Numbered from the stretch's first letter, positions 43,031 to 52,184 are shown. The stretch is DNA of 64,000 nucleotides from Amycolatopsis acidiphila (GCF_021391495.1 NZ_CP090063.1:1736001-1800000), one strand, 5' to 3'. The notes: generated by a model not told the origin, from the sequence alone. Made by a program: numbers and translations.

Positions 43031-44737
43031 GTGACCACGACGACCGAGCGGTACCGCGCTGCCCGGGACCTGCTGCAGGACCTTTCCGCCGACTACGCCA
43101 AGGCCGTGGCCGAGTTCGCCTGGCCGGACCTCGGCGACCGCTTCAATTGGGCCGTCGACTGGTTCGACGCGGTGGGGCGGGGCAACGACCGCACGGCGCT
43201 GTGGATCGTCGACGAGGACGGGGCGGAGGCGAAGTACTCCTTCGACGAGATGGCCCGCCGGTCGGACCAGGCGGCGGCGCATTTGGCGGCGCACGGGGTC
43301 GTCAAGGGTGACCGGGTGCTTCTCATGCTCGACAACCAGGTCGAGTTGTGGGAGGCGATGCTGGCCGTGATGAAGCTGGGGGCGATCATTCTGCCCACGA
43401 CGACCGCGCTCGGGCCCGTCGAGTTGGTGGATCGGATCGAGCGCGGTGGCGCGAAGCACGTCCTGGTGAACACGGCGGACGCGGCGAAGTTCGACGAAGT
43501 GCCGGGGGAGTACGGCCGGTTCGCGGTGGGTGAAGCCCCTGAGGGCTGGGTCGCCTACCGGGCGGCATACGAGCTGGACGTTCCACCGGCGGTGCATCCA
43601 GGAACGGCACCGTCGGACCCGCAGCTGCTGTACTTCACCTCCGGCACCACGAGCAGGCCCAAGCTGGTGGAGCACACCCAGGTGTCCTACCCGGTGGGGC
43701 ACCTGGCGACCTCGTTCTGGGTCGCGGCGAAGCCGGGGGACGTGCACCTGAACGTTTCCTCACCGGGGTGGGCCAAGCATGCGTGGAGCTGCTTCTTCGC
43801 CCCGTGGATCGCCGAGGCGACGATCTTCGTCTACAACTACTCCCGCTTCGACGCCGCCGCGCTGCTCAAGCAGATCCGGCGGGCGGGGGTGAACACCTTT
43901 TGTGCTCCGCCCACGGTGTGGCGAATGCTGATCAAGGCGGATCTGTCGGGTGGGCCGGGCGACCTCCGCCAGCTCATGTCCGCGGGCGAGCCGCTCAATC
44001 CTGAGGTGATGGAGCAGGTGCAGAGGGCGTGGGGACTGACGATCCGGGACGGGTTCGGCCAGACGGAGCTGCCCCTGGCGATCGGGAACGTTCCCGGCAT
44101 GCAGGTCAAGCCTGGCTCGATGGGGCTGCCGCTGCCCGGCGTGCCGATCGTGCTGGTCGACCCGGTGACGGGCGAGCCTGCGAACGAGGGCGAGATCTGT
44201 GTCGACCTGGCGCAGCGGCCGATGAGCTTGATGACGGGCTACCAGGGTGATCCGGAGCGCGACGCCGAGGCGATGGCGGGGGGTTACTACCACACCGGCG
44301 ACGTGGCGTCGCGTGACGAGGACGGTTATATCTTCTACATCGGGCGTACGGATGACGTGTTCAAAGCCAGCGATTACAAGATCTCGCCGTTCGAACTCGA
44401 AAGTGTGTTGATCGAGCACCCGGCGGTCGCAGAAGCCGCGGTGGTGCCGGCTCCGGACGAGGTGCGGTTGGCGGTACCGAAGGCCTACATCTCCCTCGCC
44501 GCCGGGTACGAGCCGAACGAGCGGACGGCGTTCGAGATCCTCAAGCATGCGCGCGAGGGCTTGGCCCCCTACCAGCGGGTGCGCCGCCTGGAGTTCTTCG
44601 AACTGCCGAAGACGATCTCGGGCAAGATCCGGCGGGTGGATCTGCGGGGCCGTGAGGTGCGGGCGGCCAAGGGGGAGGCCACGGTGCTCGAGTACCGCGA
44701 CGACCAGTTCCCAGAGCTGCGTGGCACCCCGGCCTGA
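43031..44737 (+). CDS. AMP-forming acyl-CoA synthetase
   Basis: The 568-residue ligase activates a carboxylic acid to its CoA thioester through an acyl-AMP. Motifs are FTSGTTSRPKLVEHT near residue 201, the adenylate region DGFGQTEL, YHTGDVASRDEDG near 420, the hinge GRTDDVFKASDYKISP and the C-terminal catalytic Lys in PKTISGKIRRVDL. The overall sequence resembles medium-chain/benzoate-type (ACSM) ligases. GTG start with GAAAGGA upstream, 32 bases after the SDR gene. Linkage to ring dioxygenase genes suggests an aromatic or arylalkanoic acid substrate. Confidence 0.92.
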   Translation: MTTTTERYRAARDLLQDLSADYAKAVAEFAWPDLGDRFNWAVDWFDAVGRGNDRTALWIVDEDGAEAKYSFDEMARRSDQAAAHLAAHGVVKGDRVLLMLDNQVELWEAMLAVMKLGAIILPTTTALGPVELVDRIERGGAKHVLVNTADAAKFDEVPGEYGRFAVGEAPEGWVAYRAAYELDVPPAVHPGTAPSDPQLLYFTSGTTSRPKLVEHTQVSYPVGHLATSFWVAAKPGDVHLNVSSPGWAKHAWSCFFAPWIAEATIFVYNYSRFDAAALLKQIRRAGVNTFCAPPTVWRMLIKADLSGGPGDLRQLMSAGEPLNPEVMEQVQRAWGLTIRDGFGQTELPLAIGNVPGMQVKPGSMGLPLPGVPIVLVDPVTGEPANEGEICVDLAQRPMSLMTGYQGDPERDAEAMAGGYYHTGDVASRDEDGYIFYIGRTDDVFKASDYKISPFELESVLIEHPAVAEAAVVPAPDEVRLAVPKAYISLAAGYEPNERTAFEILKHAREGLAPYQRVRRLEFFELPKTISGKIRRVDLRGREVRAAKGEATVLEYRDDQFPELRGTPA

Positions 44738-44915
44738 CCAACACCGAGCCGAGATGTTCGTGGGCTGTGGTTGACCGACATCGAAGCTGGCGGAACCTGT
44801 ACCGGCTGTTGCGACATCGTCCATTCCGGACGGCATGAGATGGTTGGCTGGTTCTGCTTGGCCGGAGTGGTCCAAGAGCTCGGGCTGGACCCGAAGCGGC
44901 GACCAGAATCGGCCC

Positions 44916-44948
44916 GGTTCCCCGGGCGTCAGTCGAACCCGGGGAACC
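44916..44948. terminator. Inverted repeat at the end of the IclR gene
   Basis: A perfect 11-bp repeat (GGTTCCCCGGG and complement) with an 11-base loop spans the last codons and stop of the IclR gene. It lies between two convergent genes and may terminate both. Confidence 0.6.
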
Positions 44949-45738
44949 AGATGTCGTGGCCCTGGGCCAGCACCTGTTGATTGTCCCGACTGATCCGATC
45001 GGCGGTCACGTACACCGCGTCGACGAGCGAACGGTCGATCGCGGCGTCTTTCATCGTCGTCGAGACCGAGATCGCGCTCACCGCGCGCCCCCGGATCAGG
45101 ATCGGCGCCGCCACACAGGCGACGTCCGGATGAGCCTCTCCTCGTGCGATAGCGACCCGCCGCTTGCGCACCTCGCACAACTCCGCTGCGATGTCCTTCG
45201 GGTCGGTCACCGTGTTCGGAGCCAGCGAGACGAGCGGACCGGCCAGTACCTCTTCGAGCTCCTCCGGGGTGAGGAACGCGAGCATTGCCTTGCCGAGCGC
45301 TGTCGCATGCGCCGGTAGATCGGTTCCCGGGCTGGCCGAGGGCAACTCGTGATCGGGCACCAGGAACCGTTCGACGAAGACCACCGTGTCCCGGCGCAGA
45401 CTGCCCAGATGCACATGTCGGCCGGACCACCGATGTAGCGATCCCAGGTGTGGCAAGGCCGACTGCCGCAGACTCTCGATTGGCATTACCGACGCAAAGC
45501 GCCGCATCGGCAGCCCGACCTTGAAACCAGGGCCGTGCGGCTCGATGACGCCGAGCGGGACGAGTCGCCGCAGGATCCGATGCGTCGTCGATTTCGGGAG
45601 GCCGCTCGCGCGGGCGATCTCAGTCAACGTGAGGACGCGGCGCTCCTGGTCGAAGGCACCGAGCACTGTGAAGGCCTTCGACAAGATGGACGCGGGTTGC
45701 TCGTCGGCGTCTGAAACATGCTCGTGAACGGTGGTCAC
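44929..45738 (-). CDS. IclR-family transcriptional regulator
   Basis: The 269-residue protein has an N-terminal winged helix (SILSKAFTVLGAFDQE, then LTEIARASGLPKSTTHRIL) and the C-terminal IclR effector domain. Segments of the latter include GRHVHLGSLRRDTVVFVERF, PAHATALGKAMLAFLTPEEL and VACVAAPILIRGRAVSAISV. Members sense small acids of the pathway they control. GTG at 45738 is chosen because AAGGAGG lies just upstream; longer in-frame starts reach into the GntR remnant. It is convergent with the CoA-ligase gene. Confidence 0.92.
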   Translation of the reverse strand: MTTVHEHVSDADEQPASILSKAFTVLGAFDQERRVLTLTEIARASGLPKSTTHRILRRLVPLGVIEPHGPGFKVGLPMRRFASVMPIESLRQSALPHLGSLHRWSGRHVHLGSLRRDTVVFVERFLVPDHELPSASPGTDLPAHATALGKAMLAFLTPEELEEVLAGPLVSLAPNTVTDPKDIAAELCEVRKRRVAIARGEAHPDVACVAAPILIRGRAVSAISVSTTMKDAAIDRSLVDAVYVTADRISRDNQQVLAQGHDIWFPGFD

Positions 45739-45946
45739 CAGCGCCTCCTTGGCCCGTTCTCCAGTGAACAGCACGTCGCGGCACAACCACCCCACTGTAT
45801 CGCGTGGCGGGCGGATGTGCGGGCGAGCGTGGTAGCGATGCCGACCGAGCCCGGAATGTTCGGCGGGGCAATGACTTTCGCCCGACGAGGACACGAGCCG
45901 GACCGCTGACGTCGCACACCGCGACACGCGCCCGAAACGGGCAGCC

Positions 45947-46173
45947 GAGGTGCACCTGCCGTGGTGGGTTCGCCACGAAGACCCCGCCGTTTGATCCCGG
46001 TTTCACCGCGACCAGGTCGCGCCCCAACAGGATGCGCAGAGCTTCGTCGACGATCAGCGCGCTGATGGCGAACCGGGCGGTGAGGTCGGTGCGGAGCCCC
46101 AGTCGGGTGCCGGCGCACAGCCGGTCTCCGAGGATTTGGCTTCGAGTTCGGCAGCCACGTGCTGGGCGCGGGA
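45947..46173 (-). pseudogene. Remnant of a GntR/FCD regulator DNA-binding domain
   Basis: SRAQHVAAELEAKSS in one frame, then after a shift TRLGLRTDLTARFAIS, VDEALRILLGRDLVAVKPGS and NGGVFVANPPRQVHLG. This parallels the intact regulator at 36284-37018 ([46 protein letters not shown]) almost residue by residue. The ligand domain is missing, so it is a decayed paralogue. Confidence 0.8.
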
Positions 46174-46350
46174 GGTGCGAATGCACGCCCGGTCTCGGGG
46201 CGCGTTCGATCCCGTGGCTGATCTCCTCCGCGAGGTAATCTTGTTCGATTATAGTCGTATGATTTGTCTACGCCCGGCCGCGTCTGTACTCAATGACCTG
46301 GCCTTATGTTCCGAACTCCTCGTTGTTCGTGTGGATCTTTCTGGATTCTC

Positions 46351-46379
46351 TTGAACCTGTATGGGTGATCACATACTCT
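46351..46379 (+). promoter_or_regulatory. Promoter with internal inverted repeat before the LuxR regulator
   Basis: TTGAAC and TACTCT lie 17 bases apart; GTATG and CATAC (8-base gap) form an inverted repeat in the spacer, a good position for an operator. The gene starts 118 bases downstream. Confidence 0.5.
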
Positions 46380-46496
46380 GTGTCGGATGCCATAGGGCGT
46401 CGGCGCAGAGGGTCGGCAGGAGGTGCGGAGGTCGGAGTCGTTGACCGGTGAGTGGTCGTGTCGTCCTTCGCCGTGAGATCGAGCTGGAGAAAGAGG

Positions 46497-47705
46497 ATGG
46501 ACAAGGTGGTCCAGAATCATCGAGAGCACACCTGTGATCCGTTGCCGGCCGACCGGGGGGCGACCGGCACGGATGCTGTGGCGGAGCGCGATGTCGAGCG
46601 GGTTCTCGATCTGTTGTCGACGGCCGAAGATGTGTTGCGCGACGGCGTCTCCTACAGCAAGGTGCCTGATCGGGAACCCCGGACGCTCGAGGCCACGATG
46701 AGCGCCGTGGAACACGCGCTGGCGGAAGGCAGGTCCCGCTGGGCGAGCGGTCACCGCGACATCGACACGGCCCGGATGCTCGCCGCTGTACTGCAGCTGG
46801 GCATCGTCCGATCCTCCTTCCGAAGCTCGTCGATGGAGCGGCGGAACACTCGGATGTTCGGGCTCTCGACGTTCCTGCACAACCTTCGCCTCCATTCGAG
46901 CGTGCCGGATCTGATAGATCGCATTCCTGCCGAGGTCACGCGGCTCGGCCTGAGGCGGGTGCTGGTGTCCCGGGTGTCAGGCGGGCAGTGGATCGCGCGT
47001 TCCGCCGAGGCCGTCGACCAAACTGAACTGGCGCAAGCCATGGTTCGCGTGGGGACCGAGCACCCGGGAACCCTCACCGGCGGCATGGTGGAGACCGAGA
47101 TGGTCCGCCGGCGTGCTCCCATTCTCGTGCACGAGGCCGAGGACAACCCGCGCGTGCACCCCCAGTTGCGTTCGTTGATCGACTGTCATGCGTATGTTTC
47201 CGCGCCGATCATGATTTCGGGCAAGGTCGCCGGTCTCGTGCACGGTGACCAGAACGTGGAGACCGGAACCGTGGACGAGGCCGACCGAGAGATGATCGGT
47301 ACCGTGGCGGAGGGTCTCGGATTCGCCATCGAGCGCACGATGCTCCACGAACGGCTGCGCGGTCTGCGCCGGAAACTCGAAGACCAGCACAATGCGGTAA
47401 ACGCCTTCATCGACGAGTTCGCCGAGTCCAACGAGATGTGGCCTGAAGCGGGTAGCGCACCGACGCCCGGGCGGAACGCATCCCATGCGGAGGTGACCGG
47501 TGCCGGGGGTATCTGCCTGACCCGGCGGGAAGTCGAGGTCCTGGGACAAATGGCACTCGGCCAGACCAACGCGCAGATCGCGGGGAATCTGTTCGTTTCC
47601 GAGGGGACTGTGAAGACGCACGCGAAACACATCTTGCGCAAGCTGGGAGCGGCGAACCGGGCCGAGGCGGTGTCTCGCTACCACCTCATGATGCGGCAAG
47701 CCTAG
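46497..47705 (+). CDS. GAF-domain LuxR-type transcriptional regulator
   Basis: The 402-residue protein has a helical N-terminal third, a GAF-like sensor domain at about residues 140-285 (RRVLVSRVSG, SAPIMISGKVAGLVHGDQNV), a coiled stretch and a C-terminal LuxR helix-turn-helix (LTRREVEVLGQMALGQTNAQ, then GTVKTHAKHILRKLGAANRA). Similar actinobacterial activators control catabolic operons. ATG at 46497 follows GAAAGAGG; GTG at 46452 would extend it. It precedes the ferredoxin and reductase genes. Confidence 0.9.
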   Translation: MDKVVQNHREHTCDPLPADRGATGTDAVAERDVERVLDLLSTAEDVLRDGVSYSKVPDREPRTLEATMSAVEHALAEGRSRWASGHRDIDTARMLAAVLQLGIVRSSFRSSSMERRNTRMFGLSTFLHNLRLHSSVPDLIDRIPAEVTRLGLRRVLVSRVSGGQWIARSAEAVDQTELAQAMVRVGTEHPGTLTGGMVETEMVRRRAPILVHEAEDNPRVHPQLRSLIDCHAYVSAPIMISGKVAGLVHGDQNVETGTVDEADREMIGTVAEGLGFAIERTMLHERLRGLRRKLEDQHNAVNAFIDEFAESNEMWPEAGSAPTPGRNASHAEVTGAGGICLTRREVEVLGQMALGQTNAQIAGNLFVSEGTVKTHAKHILRKLGAANRAEAVSRYHLMMRQA

Positions 47706-47857
47706 CTCTGCCCGACAACGGATAGGGCCAGACATCATCCCGTCGAGAGAAGGGAAACACCCCCGGCGAGCGATGAATCGTGGTCGGCGTCCTCTTACCG
47801 TGGAGAACGGCCGGCGCAATGGTGGCGCCGTTTTCCGCGACGTTGGGTGGAACACCG

Positions 47858-48052
47858 ATGAAAATCACTGTGGACCGGACCAAGTGCACCGCATTGGGTA
47901 TCTGCGAGTCCGTAGCGCCTGATCTGTTCGAGGTCCAAGACGACGGCTCATTGACCGTTATCGACGATCGTCCGGGCGCGGGCCTCCTTGAAGCTGCCCG
48001 TGAAGCCGTCGAGGGGTGCCCGACGGGTGCGCTGTCGCTCGAAGAGGACTGA
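47858..48052 (+). CDS. Ferredoxin, 3Fe-4S type
   Basis: The 64-residue electron carrier has Cys at CTALGIC and a later GCPTGA, the spacing of actinobacterial 3Fe-4S ferredoxins (CxxxxxC...CP). It begins at ATG 47858 and is followed after 1 base by a matching FAD reductase. The pair could serve the ring-hydroxylating dioxygenase, the P450 or both. Confidence 0.93.
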   Translation: MKITVDRTKCTALGICESVAPDLFEVQDDGSLTVIDDRPGAGLLEAAREAVEGCPTGALSLEED

Positions 48053-48053
48053 C

Positions 48054-49271
48054 ATGGACGGCGACGGACTAACTGTTGTCGGTGCGTCCCTCGCGGGCCT
48101 TCGCGCGGTCGAGGCTGCGCGGAAGGCCGGTTACCCGGGACGGGTCACTCTCATCGGCGCCGAGGAACACCTGCCCTACGATCGGCCGCCGCTTTCGAAG
48201 CAGTTCCTCGGTGCCGCGGAGCCGGCCGATCCGGTTTTCCGGGACGAGCGCGCGTTGCGGGACGAGTTGGGTGTCGAGCTTCGCCTCGGCCAGGCCGCGA
48301 CCGCCATCGACACCAGGGCGCGCGCGATCGGTCTCGACGGAAGCGAGGTTCCCTACGAGGCCTTGGTGATCGCGACCGGGGCGAGTGCCCGCACCGTCCC
48401 GGGTTTCGAGAGGCTCGAGGGCGCGTGCACGCTTCGCACGCTCGACGACGCGCGGCAGGTCCGCCGCGCGCTCGACGCCGGGGCTCGCACGGTCGTGATC
48501 GGCGCCGGTTTCATCGGGTCGGAGGTGGCGTCCTCGGCCCGAGCCCGGGGGCTTCCGGTCACTCTGGTCGAGGCCGCGCCCGTGCCGCTGGCGCGCTCCG
48601 TCGGATCGGAGATGGGAAAGCTGCTTGCCGAGCTCCATGTGCAGGCGGGCACCGATCTCCGGCTCGGGGTGGGCGTGGCCGGGCTCGACGGGGACGGGGC
48701 GGTGCGTGGCGTGATCCTCACCGACGGAACCAAGGTCGCGGCCGATCTCGTCGTGGTGGGGATAGGAGCGTCACCGGGCACCGGGTGGTTGCAGGACAGC
48801 GGGATCGATCTGGACACGCGGGACGGCGGTGTTCTGTGTGACAGCACGCTCGCGACCTCGGTCCCGGGTGTGTATGCCGCGGGCGATGTGTGCCACTGGG
48901 TGAGTGAGCTGTTCGGTCGTAGGCTGCGTCTGGAGCATTGGACCAGTGCTGCCGAACAGGGTGCGCTGGCGGCTCGAAATGCACTCGCGCCGGAGACTGC
49001 CAAGGCGTATGACACCGTCCCGTACTTCTGGTCGGACTGGTATGACAGCCGGATCCAGTTCGTCGGCGAGCCTGCTGCCGATGAGATCACGGTCGTCGAT
49101 CACCAGTGGGAAGCGGGGAAACTCCTCGCTCTCTACCGCACCGGCGATCGGCTGACCGGTGCGCTGACGGTCAACCGGCCGGCCCTCGTCATGAAGTTCC
49201 GCCGGATGATCGCGGACCGGACGAGCTGGTCGCGTGCGGTCGAATTCGGCCGGGAAAAGACGAAACCCTGA
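48054..49271 (+). CDS. NAD(P)H-dependent ferredoxin reductase (FAD)
   Basis: The 405-residue protein is of the glutathione-reductase type used with P450s and dioxygenases. It has the FAD motif VVGASLAGLRAVEAAR near residue 8, PYDRPPLSKQFL near 42, VIATGASART, the NAD motif VVIGAGFIGSEVAS near 148, and VYAAGDVCHW near 274 for FAD binding. It passes electrons from NAD(P)H to the adjacent ferredoxin. Two terminators follow the gene. Confidence 0.95.
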   Translation: MDGDGLTVVGASLAGLRAVEAARKAGYPGRVTLIGAEEHLPYDRPPLSKQFLGAAEPADPVFRDERALRDELGVELRLGQAATAIDTRARAIGLDGSEVPYEALVIATGASARTVPGFERLEGACTLRTLDDARQVRRALDAGARTVVIGAGFIGSEVASSARARGLPVTLVEAAPVPLARSVGSEMGKLLAELHVQAGTDLRLGVGVAGLDGDGAVRGVILTDGTKVAADLVVVGIGASPGTGWLQDSGIDLDTRDGGVLCDSTLATSVPGVYAAGDVCHWVSELFGRRLRLEHWTSAAEQGALAARNALAPETAKAYDTVPYFWSDWYDSRIQFVGEPAADEITVVDHQWEAGKLLALYRTGDRLTGALTVNRPALVMKFRRMIADRTSWSRAVEFGREKTKP

Positions 49272-49297
49272 TTCCGCGGTTCCGGTGAGAACTTCGG

Positions 49298-49334
49298 CCG
49301 GGCGCTCGGCTGGGTGTTCCAGCCGAGCGCCCGG
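49298..49334. terminator. Terminator after the ferredoxin reductase gene
   Basis: A perfect 16-bp inverted repeat (CCGGGCGCTCGGCTGG and complement) with a 5-base loop starts 27 bases after the stop. It can act on both strands. Confidence 0.85.
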
Positions 49335-49421
49335 TCCTGTGGACCGAACATCCCGTAGCAGGCGGTGTGTTCGACCACCGCCCTACGCAGTGGTGCTCAC
49401 CCAGGTAGCGGGACAGCGTAG

Positions 49422-49458
49422 AAGGCGGCGCCACCGGCTGGATCGGTGGCGCCGCCTT
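49422..49458. terminator. Terminator between the reductase and P450 genes
   Basis: A perfect 14-bp inverted repeat (AAGGCGGCGCCACC and complement) with a 9-base loop is followed by GTTCTT. It lies 72 bases beyond the P450 stop and likely serves that gene on the minus strand. Confidence 0.85.
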
Positions 49459-49529
49459 GTTCTTGCCAGAGGCGTTACGGAGCTCCAAGGCGGTTCCCAG
49501 TGCCTTCGGCACTCGGGTCGGCTGGTGAC

Positions 49530-50837
49530 TCAGGCCTTGGTGAACTTCACCGGAACGCTCTTGAAGCTGGACACGAAGTTGGTCTTGATCGGTTTCGGCT
49601 CCCCGGTGAGCTCGATCTTCTCGATTTTCGAGGCGAGCTCCTCGAACAGGATCTCCATTTCCAGCCGGGCGATGTGCTGCCCGATGCACATGTGACCACC
49701 GAATCCGAAACCCAGGTGCTTGTTCGGCGAACGATCCAGGTCGAACACGTCAGCGTCGGTGAAGTAGTCCTCGTCGCGATTGCCGGACGGGTAGTTCAGC
49801 ATCACCCGTTCCCCCTTGCGGATCCGCACGCCGTGCAGCTCGGTGTCCTCCGAGGCACTGCGCATGAAGTGCTTGACCGGGGAGGTCCAGCGCACGGCCT
49901 CGTTGACCAGTTTCGGGATGAGCGAGTGGTCCGCACGCACCCGCTGCCATTGCTCAGGGTGCCTGGCCATCGCGATCGCGACGCCGGAAATGGTCGAGGA
50001 CGTCGTGTCGTGCCCCGCCGTGGCCACCTGGAGGTAGCTGCCATTGACCGTGGCCTGCGGCAGGAACTCGCCACCGACCTTCGCGTTGGCGATGACCGAC
50101 ATGAGGTCGTCCCGCGGATTGGCCCGCCGGTCCTCGGTGAAGCGGTCGAAGTAGGCGAAGAAGTCCGCGAACGCCGCTTGGAACTGCCGCGCGGCCGTTT
50201 CCGGGCTCACATCGACGTCGTCACGCTTTTCGTCGGGATCGTTGGCCCCGAAGAAGTCCTGTGTCAGTTGCAGCATGAGAGGCAGGTCTTCTTGAGAAAT
50301 GCCGAACAAACCCAGGATGACCCGCAACGGGTAATACAGCGCGAAATCCGTGGCCCAGTCGCATTCCCCGTCGTAGTTCAGCAGCTTTTCGACGTCTTCC
50401 CGGGCGATCGCGCGGATTCGCTCGGTGTACTTGGCCACGTTCTTCGGCACGAACCAGTTGCTGGTGGCGGCCTTGACCTGGGTGTGCTCAGGCGGATCGA
50501 GGAACGGCAGCGCGTCGAGGTAGCGGGTCGAGCCGTCCGGGGTCAGGGACCGGAGGAACGCGTCACCGGCCTGGGTGTTGAGGATGGGATTGTTCATACC
50601 CGCGTTGAACAGCGAGTGGTTCTTCTCGACCGTCATGATGTCGTCGAACTTCGTGATCAGCCACAGTGGATCGTAGCCGTCCACGAACGCCTGACCGACC
50701 GGCATGTTCTCGCGGAGCCAGGCGAACGCGGGATAGGTGATGTTCGTTTCGTCGCCGTAGGACTCCGGTAGCACAACGGCCCGTGCTATCTCATCCGGGA
50801 TGCGAGTCGATTGTTGCTCGCTGGTGGCGCTGGACAT
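49530..50837 (-). CDS. Cytochrome P450
   Basis: The 435-residue monooxygenase has the I-helix AGHDTTSS, the ExxR pair in NEAVRW, and the haem loop GFGFGGHMCIGQ near residue 384. ATG at 50837 follows AGGAGG with good spacing. The protein is soluble and needs external electrons, probably from the ferredoxin/reductase pair on the other side of the terminators. The sequence has the general look of actinobacterial CYPs acting on terpenoid, steroid or aromatic substrates, but the CYP family was not assigned. It is divergent from the alcohol dehydrogenase gene. Confidence 0.95.
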   Translation of the reverse strand: MSSATSEQQSTRIPDEIARAVVLPESYGDETNITYPAFAWLRENMPVGQAFVDGYDPLWLITKFDDIMTVEKNHSLFNAGMNNPILNTQAGDAFLRSLTPDGSTRYLDALPFLDPPEHTQVKAATSNWFVPKNVAKYTERIRAIAREDVEKLLNYDGECDWATDFALYYPLRVILGLFGISQEDLPLMLQLTQDFFGANDPDEKRDDVDVSPETAARQFQAAFADFFAYFDRFTEDRRANPRDDLMSVIANAKVGGEFLPQATVNGSYLQVATAGHDTTSSTISGVAIAMARHPEQWQRVRADHSLIPKLVNEAVRWTSPVKHFMRSASEDTELHGVRIRKGERVMLNYPSGNRDEDYFTDADVFDLDRSPNKHLGFGFGGHMCIGQHIARLEMEILFEELASKIEKIELTGEPKPIKTNFVSSFKSVPVKFTKA

Positions 50838-51077
50838 TCTTCCTCCTGTGCCGTCGGCATATCGAGACTCGGCCGATGCTAGAAACGTGTCGGACGGTGT
50901 GTCATCTCCCAAAGGGAATGCTTTGTATCCCTCTTCCGTCCGGCCTGCTCCGCTATCCCCCGGAGACGCGCGAAACTACCCCACACGGAAGATGTCTTAC
51001 CGCGGCATCCCGTGGAGCATCTGTCGGCAGCAGACGCACTTGGGGCACGACCTCGACGCACAGGGAGAAGCAGCGCG

Positions 51078-52184
51078 ATGAAGACCAAGGCCGCGGTGAT
51101 CTGGGGGCCGAACGAGAAGTGGCAGATCGAAGAGGTCGAGCTCGATCCGCCACGTGCGGACGAGGTGCTGGTCAAGCTGACGGCCAGCGGCTTGTGTCAC
51201 TCGGACTACCACCTCGTGACCGGAGACATGCCGATGCCCTATCCGGTGGTCGGAGGGCACGAGGGTGCCGGTGTGGTGGCCGGCCTCGGCCCGGGTGTCA
51301 CCGGGCTCGAGGAGGGGGACTCCGTCGTGCTCAGCTTCCTGCCCGCTTGCGGGCAGTGCAGCTATTGCGCCAGGGGTATGACCAACCTGTGCGATCTGGG
51401 TGGCTCGGTGATCCTCGGACCGCAATTGGACGGTACACACCGGTTCCACGCTCGTGGTCACGATATCGGCCAGATGTGCTTGCTGGGTACCTTCTCCGAG
51501 TACACCGTCGTGCCGAAAGCCTCTGTGGTCAAGGTCGACAGCGGAACAGCGCTCGACAAAGCCGCTCTGGTCGGCTGCGGCGTGCCGACAGGCTATGGCA
51601 GCGCGGTGAACAAGGGCGAGATCCGCCACGGTGATTGCGCCGTCGTACTAGGCGCCGGGGGCATCGGGGTGAACGCCATCCAGGGTGCCAAGAACGCGGG
51701 CGCGAGCTATGTCATCGCGATCGATCCCAAGGAATTCAAGCGGGACAAGGCCAAGGAATTCGGCGCGACGCACACCTTCGCATCGGCGGAGGAAGCGCTG
51801 CCGGTGATCACAGAACTAACTCGCGGCAGGCTCGCGGACGCCTGCATCATCACTACCGACAACGCGGAGGGCTACCAGGTCGGCGAGGCGCTGACGCTGG
51901 TCGGCAAACAGGGCCGGGTCGTCGTTACGGCACTGGGCCACCCGGCCGAGACCTCGGTGACGGCCTCGCTGTTCGAGCTGACGTTGTACGAGAAGTCCAT
52001 CCGGGGCGCGCTTTTCGGCTCATCGAACCCGCGCTTCGACATCCCGCGGTATTTGGAGATGTACAACGCGGGCTTGCTCAAGCTCGACGAACTGGTGACG
52101 GCTGAGTACCGCCTCGAGGACCTGAACGAGGGCTATGATGATCTCCTGTCCGGCCGCAATATCCGCGGCATCATCCGCTTCTGA
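51078..52184 (+). CDS. NDMA-dependent (nicotinoprotein) alcohol dehydrogenase
   Basis: The 368-residue zinc-dependent medium-chain dehydrogenase has the catalytic zinc ligands in GLCHSDYHLV and GGHEGAGVV, the structural zinc loop with CGQCSYCARGMTNLCDLGG, and the cofactor motif VLGAGGIGVNAIQ near residue 190. The sequence order and the HARGHDIGQMCLLGTFSEY segment match the actinobacterial NDMA-dependent type, which holds NAD tightly and uses an unknown acceptor. ATG at 51078 follows GGGAGAAG. Oxidation of an alcohol made by the divergent P450 is a reasonable guess. Confidence 0.9.
   Translation: MKTKAAVIWGPNEKWQIEEVELDPPRADEVLVKLTASGLCHSDYHLVTGDMPMPYPVVGGHEGAGVVAGLGPGVTGLEEGDSVVLSFLPACGQCSYCARGMTNLCDLGGSVILGPQLDGTHRFHARGHDIGQMCLLGTFSEYTVVPKASVVKVDSGTALDKAALVGCGVPTGYGSAVNKGEIRHGDCAVVLGAGGIGVNAIQGAKNAGASYVIAIDPKEFKRDKAKEFGATHTFASAEEALPVITELTRGRLADACIITTDNAEGYQVGEALTLVGKQGRVVVTALGHPAETSVTASLFELTLYEKSIRGALFGSSNPRFDIPRYLEMYNAGLLKLDELVTAEYRLEDLNEGYDDLLSGRNIRGIIRF

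Noticed and set aside
50838..51077. A second KstR-type box (around CTAGAAACGTGT) between the P450 and dehydrogenase genes
   Set aside because: It misses required positions of TNNAACNNGTTNNA, so it was not reported as an operator.
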